Source: an uncultured Bacteroidia bacterium
GTDB lineage: Bacteria; Bacteroidota; Bacteroidia; Bacteroidales; Prolixibacteraceae
DNA: 6,532 nucleotides
Direction of reading: 5' to 3'
Assembly: GCA_903859795.1 (NCBI GenBank)
Contig: CAIOOC010000736.1
Location: 1 to 6,532 of the forward strand
The translations under genes and the position numbers were made by a program. The notes under the pieces are model-generated. The model did no database searches. It was not told the DNA's origin and saw nothing but the letters and a program-made list of their open reading frames with translations. Shown here in pieces: positions 1-6,532 of this stretch (position 1 is the first letter of the stretch; each line of letters starts with the position of its first letter).

Positions 1-1239
1 AATCTGTAAATCATGAGGTTGCACTGCAAGTTCGGCATCTCCGCCCCAAAATCCAAAACTTCCACCTTCAATGGCATAATTCCAGAAAGAGAGCCCTCTT
101 TTGCCGGTGTTGAGGTCTTTGCTCATGGTACTACGCCATTGGTAGGGTGACCAGATATTGATGATTCTGTCGATCCCCTTTTCGGGCGTGGAAACCTTTA
201 AAGTAGCGTTTAAGAAAGATGTATAAAATTCATTCAGATGATCTAACTCCTTCCGAACCTGATCCACATCACCGTATTTTTGCTTCAATTCAGGGATTTG
301 CTTTGGATTCCTTGTCATACCCAAGACGATCACGACCTCTTTATCTTCGTTGCTTTTCAGTTCGATGTTGTTTTGCAGGACTCCCCAGGGGTATTCGTTT
401 TCGCTCCAGAAATTTGTATTTGAACATGCACCCTCAATCACCTGTGCCGGATGGTTAAAATCGCCTGGGATTCCCATAAATCGTTCTTTGATCGTTTCAA
501 ATCCTTTAACCGGTAAACTGGATGCCATAAATCCTGTATAAGGCCATGGTTTGCCTGCAGGTCCCAACGTTTTCCATACCAGCTGCCTGGCAATCATAAC
601 CTGATCTTCGAAAGTAACTTTCTTGTAAAGATTGAACTGACTTCCACCCCTGCCGTCACCTTTATAAACAATACTCTTTTCTGCATCGCCAAGGTTCCAT
701 TCCACCTGGCTGAAGAGGTCAAGTTTCCGATTTTTATCTGTTTGATTATGAAGTTTTATCATCATAACCAATACGTTATCTTCTCGCGGCACGAAATAGG
801 TAACACGACAATCTATTCCAAGCCCGGCTGTTTCCAATCGGGTATAACCAAGACCGTGCACAGATTTCCATGAAGTAGAATATTGACCTTTGTTGTTTAG
901 GAGGAAATATTTGCCATCCAGACGATCGCGAATGTACAAGTGACCAGATACATCTTGCGGATTTACGAGTCCGTTAAGTTCAGGGTTTACAAGAAAACTT
1001 TCGATATATCCATTCTGGGTTATCCAGGTATGAAACACGTCATTAGTCAACCGATTTAACCAGGGTTCAGGCAGATTTGGCTCATTAATGTTTACTTCTT
1101 TTCCGTCTAGGGAAAATGAATAGTTGATTTTTAATCCTTTAGGTTTGTATATCTCAACGGCTTGTGTCAAACCGATAAATGATATCAATATGAAGATTAT
1201 TCCCGGCAATACTCTTTTGAAAAATCGTGACATGCCCAT
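1..1239 (-). CDS. Exported GH94-like (glycosyltransferase-36 type) phosphorylase/hydrolase-like protein, partial: N-terminal 413 residues
   Basis: The reading frame is open from an ATG at 1239 to the left edge, with an in-frame stop just upstream at 1249-1251. A second in-frame ATG lies at 1233. Residues 1-27 look like a Sec signal peptide: basic SRFFKR, a hydrophobic stretch VLPGIIFILISFIGL, then a T-Q-A cleavage site. The mature part matches the N-terminal beta-sandwich (GT36) domain of GH94 cellobiose/chitobiose phosphorylases. Key matches are HGLGYTRLE (128-136), TYFVP (147-151), SQVEW (177-181), FMGIPG with a following Pro and Val-x-x-Gly (254-270), and a VLGMT strand (305-309). The catalytic (alpha/alpha)6 barrel begins near NIWSPYQ (361-367). 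Classical GH94 proteins then have Gly-Phe-Arg-Asp followed by Gln-Asp; here residues 396-403 read GFWGGDAE. The general-acid region and C-terminus lie outside the window. Family members phosphorolyse beta-linked disaccharides, usually in the cytoplasm, so export and the changed motif leave the activity open. It is the last visible gene of the operon, 43 bp after its neighbour. Confidence 0.82.
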   Translation of the reverse strand, partial: MGMSRFFKRVLPGIIFILISFIGLTQAVEIYKPKGLKINYSFSLDGKEVNINEPNLPEPWLNRLTNDVFHTWITQNGYIESFLVNPELNGLVNPQDVSGHLYIRDRLDGKYFLLNNKGQYSTSWKSVHGLGYTRLETAGLGIDCRVTYFVPREDNVLVMMIKLHNQTDKNRKLDLFSQVEWNLGDAEKSIVYKGDGRGGSQFNLYKKVTFEDQVMIARQLVWKTLGPAGKPWPYTGFMASSLPVKGFETIKERFMGIPGDFNHPAQVIEGACSNTNFWSENEYPWGVLQNNIELKSNEDKEVVIVLGMTRNPKQIPELKQKYGDVDQVRKELDHLNEFYTSFLNATLKVSTPEKGIDRIINIWSPYQWRSTMSKDLNTGKRGLSFWNYAIEGGSFGFWGGDAELAVQPHDLQI

Positions 1240-1282
1240 TGAATTTAATTATAAGATTTGAATTCTGCTATTCTTCTGATGT

Positions 1283-3967
1283 TTAAATTTCCCTTATGTT
1301 TCCGTCGGGCTGAAGCTCAATTTTAATCCTGTGATTGGCGTCGGGCTTCTTCAAAATGGCAGTCTGATTAATCGTGATCTTAAGGTTTTCATAGTTTACC
1401 CCTTCAATGCACAACTCAATAATGTAAGGTTGTGTCCATGGCAGTTTAAGTTTGAAAAGGTCTGAGGTCATCTGGATGTTCAACCTATTATTTTCCAGGC
1501 TAAAATGGCTGATATTTATTCCATCAACTCCCACTGAAAGTTTTTTTGCAACATTGATATAGGCACCACCAAAGGCACGCATGGCATCTGTCAGTCCACC
1601 AAATACTGCGGATCCTTCTCCCCAGCCCGGATGTGTCCGCATGGCTGATTGTGGAATTGCCTCATGATCGATATTCTCAGGACCTAAACCTAAAGGATAG
1701 ATATTGGTGAACTGGTAGATTTCATTTACCTTATGGCGCGGATGATTAATTAACACCATTGAAGCATGGGCAGCCGCAACAGCCCTTTCGATAAGGTCTT
1801 GCCTTCCGAGTACCTTGCCCCAGTAGGCAAACGGGCGAACACATTCTGCCTGGCGGGCGTCGAGGAAATTGCCTGAATCGGCATTGTCAGAGACAAATCC
1901 ACCAAAGGGATAAGCCGTATAAATATAGTGAGGATTCCAACTGCACTGGTATAGGCTCAGATAATCGACGCAAGCAGCCCCGGCCCGCGCTGATTCTGCC
2001 GATCCTGTAGCACGGTGTAATGCTGCAAATCCTTCTGAAGCCCAAATCTGGCATAGGGTTCCACGTGCAATTTCGTGTTGTGCAATATCCCGGTCAAAAG
2101 ATATAGGACGACTGCCGCAGGAGAAGAATTGTTCCATATCGATCCATTTCGCTTCCGGAATAATCTCCTTTTCCATATACCCGGCTATCTTTTGAGCTCC
2201 ATTGAGAAAGATTTTTTCCCCTGTTGCATTATACATCTCGGCAAGAAACCAGAGTGTAGCACCCGGATGTGCAGAATATCTCAAAATATCTGATGGTATC
2301 ATGTCGTCTGAAACATATGATGGGACACTTCCCCGATCATCAATTACAGTTAGTAACCATTTGGCATAGGGTGTCAGATAGTTGATAATCCGTTGGTCTT
2401 TTTCGCAGGATAAGTAATACTGAAGCAGATGCGCTCCGGTTTTACTCATTGTAACGACATCGTAGGAATGACTTTCGGTTTTAAAAAAATTGCACTGACC
2501 GTTTACCGGATCCATAAATTGCAAAGACCATGTTTTCGTATTTGCATTGAAAAGGGTGGCAAAAAGTCCGGATTTATTTTGTGGGGCAGACAAGCACCAG
2601 TTGATAATGCGGTGCGCCTGATCCTTCTTTTTCTGATCGTGAAGTAATTCACCCCAATACCAGAATCCTGAAGCATCTCGTGCATTATTCCAAAAGGCAG
2701 AATTGTGCATCTTGTCGTTCCACCAGTTGATCGCTGAACGGTAACCCCCCATTGGAACTCCGTTTTCTTCCCATTCGAGCCATGATCCAGTATTTTTATA
2801 TCCTACAAGAGGTTTATCGATATCGGGATAAGGACTTGGCTGGAAAGTGACGCTGTCGACCAGATGTTCGTAGGCCTGGAAAGGCATAGCCAAATGTGTT
2901 TTCCTCTTAAACTGAGCTGAACCATATTTTGCCCAGATCATATGACTAACATCCTGATAATTAAATTTATTTTGAGCATCCAGGATAAGTGTGAAACCAT
3001 AATGAATCGACCTGGAATAAATTGTTCTTGCCAGGTCAGTTGTATCGGGCCGGTTGTAGCGGATATGATGGGAAATTATTGCATCCATAAATCCGAACGA
3101 GAAAATCGGGTTGGACGATAGACCACTGTTAAGTGAGAAATCAAGCGCTGTTGGCATTGTAAACCGGTCCGGCACTTCAGGGACAAAGTAGATATTTTTA
3201 CCTATTCGGCTCTGTCGGCGGGCATCGGGGGAAATAACCCTGAACTGATTTATTTTTTCAAGATCCGGCATCAGGGCTGCAAACAGATCTTTATCCTTGA
3301 GAATAATGGCAGGTGAATGAAAAGATCGGTCACCTATAACCTGCTGATTTGAAGGATCAATTTGAAAGCGGTTTTGGTGTGATTCAGCATTATCGAACTT
3401 CATGGATGGTGTATGCACAAAGTAAGGTGCATGATCAAGCTGAAGTTCAAAGATGTTTAATAAGAAGTCAAGTTTGTTGGTGTCTTTTGGAAATTCAACA
3501 TCAACGGAAATGTAAATTTCGTTTGAGTTTGGTTTTATACTGATATTTTGGATGAAGTGAATATCGTTTTTTTCACTCTTTATTTCAAGGTTGCTTTTCT
3601 CCGGATAAACTTCTGTTGACCCATGGATTTCAGAAAGTAAGTAGCGGAATGGTGATCTGGCTGTGTTATAAAGATTTGAAGTTTTAGGCAATAATGTTGA
3701 ATGGAAGTTGGGACGGAATGATTTCACCAGCTCGGTGTATATACCCAGCCTGTTAATCGCATAAAAATGCAGGACAGAATTTCCGTCTTCATCCGTTTGA
3801 GCGACTACTTTGACTTTCCCGTTTGAAATTTCAGATTGGGGAATTTTATCTTTTCCTGTGAATCCTGTCAACACTGACAGAAAGACTAACAAATTGATCA
3901 GCATTGGGACTTTCGAAATAAAGTTGTTTATTTTTTTTACCTTTAAATATGGTTGCAACGACACCAT
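1283..3967 (-). CDS. Exported protein of about 894 aa with probable alpha/alpha-barrel (six-hairpin-like) core; candidate carbohydrate-active enzyme, family not recognised
   Basis: I do not recognise a named family. The frame opens at a TTG (3976) directly after a stop. I chose the ATG three codons later (3967) because ATG is more usual; numbering below counts from the TTG. Residues 11-24 are basic (KVKK, then a Lys) and residues 25-40 are hydrophobic (MLINLLVFLSVLTGFT), so the protein is probably exported. There is no lipobox Cys and no clear A-x-A cleavage site. Residues 50-330 look beta-rich. Residues 400-805 are helical and rich in Trp, Tyr and His, with hairpin-like segments such as INWWNDK (416-422), SGFWYWGELLHD (436-447), YSAHPGATLWFLAEMY (567-582) and IWASEGFAAL (644-653). 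Residues 812-897 form a short beta-type tail. This layout resembles six-hairpin glycosidases and some polysaccharide lyases. Candidate active-site clusters are DRD (628-630), GPENIDHE (765-772) and GWGEGSA (784-790). There are nine cysteines. The position between susD and a GH94-like gene supports a role in glycan breakdown; enzyme class and substrate are inference. Confidence 0.8.
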   Translation of the reverse strand: MVSLQPYLKVKKINNFISKVPMLINLLVFLSVLTGFTGKDKIPQSEISNGKVKVVAQTDEDGNSVLHFYAINRLGIYTELVKSFRPNFHSTLLPKTSNLYNTARSPFRYLLSEIHGSTEVYPEKSNLEIKSEKNDIHFIQNISIKPNSNEIYISVDVEFPKDTNKLDFLLNIFELQLDHAPYFVHTPSMKFDNAESHQNRFQIDPSNQQVIGDRSFHSPAIILKDKDLFAALMPDLEKINQFRVISPDARRQSRIGKNIYFVPEVPDRFTMPTALDFSLNSGLSSNPIFSFGFMDAIISHHIRYNRPDTTDLARTIYSRSIHYGFTLILDAQNKFNYQDVSHMIWAKYGSAQFKRKTHLAMPFQAYEHLVDSVTFQPSPYPDIDKPLVGYKNTGSWLEWEENGVPMGGYRSAINWWNDKMHNSAFWNNARDASGFWYWGELLHDQKKKDQAHRIINWCLSAPQNKSGLFATLFNANTKTWSLQFMDPVNGQCNFFKTESHSYDVVTMSKTGAHLLQYYLSCEKDQRIINYLTPYAKWLLTVIDDRGSVPSYVSDDMIPSDILRYSAHPGATLWFLAEMYNATGEKIFLNGAQKIAGYMEKEIIPEAKWIDMEQFFSCGSRPISFDRDIAQHEIARGTLCQIWASEGFAALHRATGSAESARAGAACVDYLSLYQCSWNPHYIYTAYPFGGFVSDNADSGNFLDARQAECVRPFAYWGKVLGRQDLIERAVAAAHASMVLINHPRHKVNEIYQFTNIYPLGLGPENIDHEAIPQSAMRTHPGWGEGSAVFGGLTDAMRAFGGAYINVAKKLSVGVDGINISHFSLENNRLNIQMTSDLFKLKLPWTQPYIIELCIEGVNYENLKITINQTAILKKPDANHRIKIELQPDGNIREI

Positions 3968-3997
3968 ATTGCTCAATTAAAGTTATGGGGAGTTAAT

Positions 3998-4040
3998 AAA
4001 AAGCCACAGGGGTTAACGAATTAGCCCCCGGACTTTTTTT
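3998..4040 (-). terminator. Hairpin with T-tracts between susD and the downstream enzyme genes (likely intrinsic terminator or attenuator)
   Basis: The arms 4009-4016 and 4021-4028 pair over 8 bp with one mismatch around a 4-base loop (TTCG on the minus strand). Read on the minus strand, the hairpin lies 25 bases after the susD stop. A short GC-rich spacer and five Ts (4002-3998) follow it. Read on the plus strand, the same hairpin is followed by seven Ts (4034-4040), so it could work in both directions. The nearby CC and GG can extend the stem across a small internal loop. It sits inside an apparent operon, so partial termination is the more likely role, giving more susCD than enzyme mRNA. 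An RNA-processing or stability hairpin is the alternative. Termination strength was not calculated. Confidence 0.6.
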
Positions 4041-4053
4041 AGGATGAGATTGC

Positions 4054-5505
4054 TTAATTGTAGCCAGGATTCTGTGTCACAACACCATTTGAAATCTGAA
4101 CCTCGGGTAAAGGTATTGGATAAATCAAATGAAATGCAGCAATATTGTAAGTTTTGCCTCTTTCTCTGAGTAAGTCTGCCTGCATAATATTTATAACATC
4201 CTGTTGCGGCAATCTTAACAAATCAAACCAGCGTTGCATTTCAAAGGCAAATTCAACCTGCCTTTCATGCTGTAATTTTGAAGTAAATGTTCCCGGAGTA
4301 TTTGCGTTTATATCCGGCAATCCTGCCCTTTCTCTTACATGGTTTATAAGGCTATATGCTTCGGATCCTTCTCCTATGGCCTCAGCCAGCATTAATAGAA
4401 CATCTGCATATCTTAAAACAACCCAGTTGATATTATGGCCACCGGAAGCCGCATTCAGATCCATAAATTTGCTGATATATGCCTGCCCATCAGCTACAGA
4501 TATAGAGACAGATGAAGCTTTCCGGAGATCCCCGGGTTCAAAAGCATCCATGATATCCTTTGTTGGAAACTCAGTTAATAGTGACGATCCTCCTGCCTTA
4601 ATTCCAAGCCTGGCAGCTTCTGAAGCTGGAATAAACGTGCTTGGAAGGCTGAAACCTGTTTGATTGTCGGGCAAGAAATTAACTTCGAAAATAGACTCAG
4701 CAGTATTTTTGTTACCTGCTGCCCAGATACCTGAATAGTTATTCAACAAGGAATAGTTCCCCATAACCTGTCGAAGTGCTGTGGCAGCAGCAGCTTTATT
4801 GCCAAATTGGAGTTCAACTTTACCAAGTAAGGTTAAAGCAGCGTATTTTGTTGCCCTCCCTTTTTCACTGCCCGAACCTCCTGAATAAGAAGTAGGAAGC
4901 ACCCCAATTGCATCATTTAAATCTTTCTTTATCTGATCATAAACAGCTGATTTTGGAGATCTGGCAATAACGGTCTTTGTAAAATCAACAGTTGGAGTCA
5001 ATCTTAGTGGAACATCTCCCCAAAGGGTTGTAAGCTGGAAATAGGTCAAAGCTCTAATAAACTTCGCTTCGGCAATGCACCGGTTGATAGTTGTTGCATC
5101 TCCTGTTGCATTTGCCCCCTTCACAATTACACTATTAGCCAGATTAATAGTAACATACATCGGTGTCCAGGTATTCAGCACATTCAGATTGCCTGTACTC
5201 TCTTCAAATGTATCATGTTCGATTCGTTCTGCTTGTTCAGTTGCGATCATGGCTACATTGTCTGACCTTGTCTCTATAATCATATAAGGACTTCCTCCGC
5301 CAAAAATGCCGCGTTGGCTGGCATAAGCTCCATTAACACCAATGACAACCTGATCTGCATTAGCGAAGAAAGTAGTTGCATCTACCCGGTCCAAGGGTGT
5401 AAGATCAATAAACTTCTTACATGAAGATATCAATAATACAGTTGCCGTAAGAACGAAATATAAGGTAAGATTAATTGCGTTCTTGTATATATATTTAATT
5501 TTCAT
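4054..5505 (-). CDS. SusD/RagB-family surface glycan-binding lipoprotein
   Basis: This complete 483-residue protein is the outer-membrane lipoprotein partner of the SusC transporter. It caps the SusC barrel and binds the glycan. The N-terminus has basic residues, a hydrophobic segment (about 11-26) and the lipobox LISSC with Cys29 as the lipidated residue, followed by KKFIDLTPLD, which is typical of mature SusD proteins. Family landmarks appear in order: AEAKFIRALTYFQL then LWGDVPL (145-167), the TPR-like helix RATKYAALTLLGKVEL (217-232), LRYADVLLMLAEA (364-376), INHVRERAGLP (387-397), ERQVEFAFEMQRWFDLLR (414-431), YPIPLPEVQ (462-470) and the C-terminal QNPGYN. The length is at the short end for the family but complete. 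The ATG at 5505 lies 17 bp after the susC stop, in an A/T-rich leader that includes the 10-bp palindrome at 5511-5520, with no clear Shine-Dalgarno. Co-transcription with susC is very likely. The bound glycan cannot be deduced. Confidence 0.96.
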   Translation of the reverse strand: MKIKYIYKNAINLTLYFVLTATVLLISSCKKFIDLTPLDRVDATTFFANADQVVIGVNGAYASQRGIFGGGSPYMIIETRSDNVAMIATEQAERIEHDTFEESTGNLNVLNTWTPMYVTINLANSVIVKGANATGDATTINRCIAEAKFIRALTYFQLTTLWGDVPLRLTPTVDFTKTVIARSPKSAVYDQIKKDLNDAIGVLPTSYSGGSGSEKGRATKYAALTLLGKVELQFGNKAAAATALRQVMGNYSLLNNYSGIWAAGNKNTAESIFEVNFLPDNQTGFSLPSTFIPASEAARLGIKAGGSSLLTEFPTKDIMDAFEPGDLRKASSVSISVADGQAYISKFMDLNAASGGHNINWVVLRYADVLLMLAEAIGEGSEAYSLINHVRERAGLPDINANTPGTFTSKLQHERQVEFAFEMQRWFDLLRLPQQDVINIMQADLLRERGKTYNIAAFHLIYPIPLPEVQISNGVVTQNPGYN

Positions 5506-5522
5506 TTCATTTAAATTTAAGG

Positions 5523-6532
5523 TTAAAATGTAAAATTAAGGCCTAAGGTACAAATACGGGGTATAGGTACCGATTGGGGCGAAGTTAGACCTAATTCCAG
5601 GCCATCTCCAACACCTGATAGTTGAGAACCACCTATTAATGATGGGCCTCCGGCAGAGGTTCTTCTCCCTTCAGGATTATTCCCTATAAATTTGGTGAAA
5701 GTATAGAGGTTCTCAATAGTTGCATACAATTTTGCCCTTTTTATAGCCCCAATTTTTCTTAAAAATGATTCCGGAATAGTATAATTCAGTGTTACATTCC
5801 TGATTCTTAGATAATCGGTTTTTTGAACTCCAAACAGGGAGACCGGCAGTATTCCGTCGCTTCCGGCTGCGGCTGCACTGGGAGTTCTTCCGTTACCAGG
5901 CTGACTTTCTGAAATATACCTCCCATCATACCAGAATTTTTTTGAAAGATTTACCAATGGTTGTATAGGAGCCATGACCTGAATCATGATGAAATCATAA
6001 ACGGAGGCCCCTGCCTGGCCTGTAAGTAAAGCGCTAAGTTCAAAATTCCTATATTTAAGGCTGGTAGTTATACCATATACCCAATCAGGGTTTGTACTGC
6101 CCGACAATTGCCCATCTCCGCTTAAGAAATTGCCAATTGAGCCGATATTATCAAAATCCTCATAAACGACTTCACCTGGTTTTATATTAGGTTGCGCCGG
6201 GTAGGTTTTTCCTGCCCTGGCAATCCCAATCGGCTTTGTACCTCTCATTTGTTGAAGAGGTCCGCCAACCTGCCTCACTAAAGCACCAAAGAAATCAAGT
6301 ACTCGCTTATCTCCTCCTAAACTTAGAATCTCCTGTTTGTTATGAGTCACATTTCCGCCTACTGACCAGACAAAATCCTTTTTGTCTATTACCTTAATAG
6401 TGGGACTGAATTCATATCCGGAGTTTCTCAGACTGCCAATATTAGTCAGGTACCCGCCATAACCCGAGGATGGGACAAGATTCCTGGATAAAATAAGACC
6501 AGTTGTTTTATTGTCGTAATAATCAAAAATCA
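5523..6532 (-). CDS. SusC/RagA-family TonB-linked outer-membrane protein, partial: C-terminal 335 residues
   Basis: The frame is open from the right edge to the stop at 5523-5525. The GTG at 6350 is an internal Val codon, not a start. The visible part is the end of the TonB-dependent beta-barrel. It begins with the family-typical strand DYYDNKTTGLIL, then YLTNIGSLRNSGYEFSP, and continues with FVWSVGGN, TNPDWVYGITTSLKYRNFEL, DYLRIRNVTLNYTIP and LYATIENLYTFTKFIGNNPEG. It ends in PRICTLGLNFTF, with the terminal aromatic residue used for outer-membrane barrel assembly. SusC proteins are usually around 1000 residues, so roughly two thirds, including the signal peptide, carboxypeptidase-like domain, TonB box and plug, lie outside the window. 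It would import oligosaccharides held by the SusD partner encoded immediately downstream. No frameshift or internal stop is seen. The substrate is unknown. Confidence 0.96.
   Translation of the reverse strand, partial: IFDYYDNKTTGLILSRNLVPSSGYGGYLTNIGSLRNSGYEFSPTIKVIDKKDFVWSVGGNVTHNKQEILSLGGDKRVLDFFGALVRQVGGPLQQMRGTKPIGIARAGKTYPAQPNIKPGEVVYEDFDNIGSIGNFLSGDGQLSGSTNPDWVYGITTSLKYRNFELSALLTGQAGASVYDFIMIQVMAPIQPLVNLSKKFWYDGRYISESQPGNGRTPSAAAAGSDGILPVSLFGVQKTDYLRIRNVTLNYTIPESFLRKIGAIKRAKLYATIENLYTFTKFIGNNPEGRRTSAGGPSLIGGSQLSGVGDGLELGLTSPQSVPIPRICTLGLNFTF

Noticed and set aside
219..541. Two overlapping plus-strand open frames of 79 and 63 codons
   Set aside because: Both are antisense to the open GH94-like frame, whose GT36 motifs run through this stretch. 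Their translations look like random composition.
1740..2010. Locally higher G+C within the 894-residue gene compared with its A/T-rich 5' end
   Set aside because: The frame is continuous and the change is gradual. It fits a difference between a leader or variable N-terminus and a conserved core better than a recombination joint.
2075..2685. Short open frames on both strands inside the 894-residue gene
   Set aside because: They are alternative-frame shadows of a long continuous coding frame and have no motif of their own.
3978..3985. Minus-strand TAACTTTA, similar to the Bacteroidota -7 promoter element TAnnTTTG
   Set aside because: The last base does not match, there is no convincing TTTG at -33, and it would leave a leader of only about 10 bases before the ATG at 3967.
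4154..4663. Plus-strand open frame of 169 codons
   Set aside because: It lies wholly antisense to the strongly supported SusD gene and its translation shows no recognisable domain.
5511..5520. Perfect 10-bp palindrome TTAAATTTAA between susC and susD
   Set aside because: It consists only of A and T in an A/T-rich start region, so chance is a sufficient explanation. There is no second copy to suggest an operator.
5523..6350. A 275-residue protein starting at the GTG at 6350
   Set aside because: The frame continues upstream without a stop to the window edge and encodes typical SusC barrel sequence, so the GTG is an internal Val codon.

Overview
The window looks like the 3' part of a polysaccharide utilization locus (PUL) from a member of the Bacteroidota. 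The evidence is a back-to-back SusC/SusD pair with family-typical C-termini, a Cys lipobox on SusD, A/T-rich start regions without a clear Shine-Dalgarno sequence, and two exported carbohydrate-active-like proteins downstream. Base composition is moderate, somewhat below half G+C by eye. I cannot name the genus.

All four genes lie on the minus strand, so transcription runs from the right end of the window to the left. In transcription order they are: the C-terminal third of a SusC-type TonB-dependent outer-membrane transporter (5523-6532, 5' end outside the window); a complete SusD-type surface glycan-binding lipoprotein 17 bp downstream (4054-5505); an 85-bp gap with a hairpin flanked by T-tracts on both strands; a complete exported protein of about 894 residues with a probable alpha/alpha-barrel core that I cannot assign to a family (1283-3967); and, after 43 bp, the N-terminal 413 residues of an exported GH94-like protein of the former glycosyltransferase-36 group (1-1239, running off the left edge). 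There is no gene-free stretch over 300 bases. I see no tRNA, rRNA, CRISPR, insertion sequence, integrase or attachment site.

The inferred joint role is as follows. SusD and SusC capture an oligosaccharide and import it across the outer membrane. The unassigned exported protein and the GH94-like protein then act on it at the surface or in the periplasm. The intergenic hairpin would allow more susCD than enzyme transcript. The glycan cannot be read from the sequence, and no regulator (HTCS, ECF sigma/anti-sigma, AraC) is in the window.

The most interesting points are the unassigned 894-residue protein and the GH94-like protein. The latter carries a signal peptide, which is unusual because GH94 phosphorylases are normally cytoplasmic. 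It also has Gly-Phe-Trp-Gly-Gly-Asp where classical GH94 enzymes have a Gly-Phe-Arg-Asp signature.
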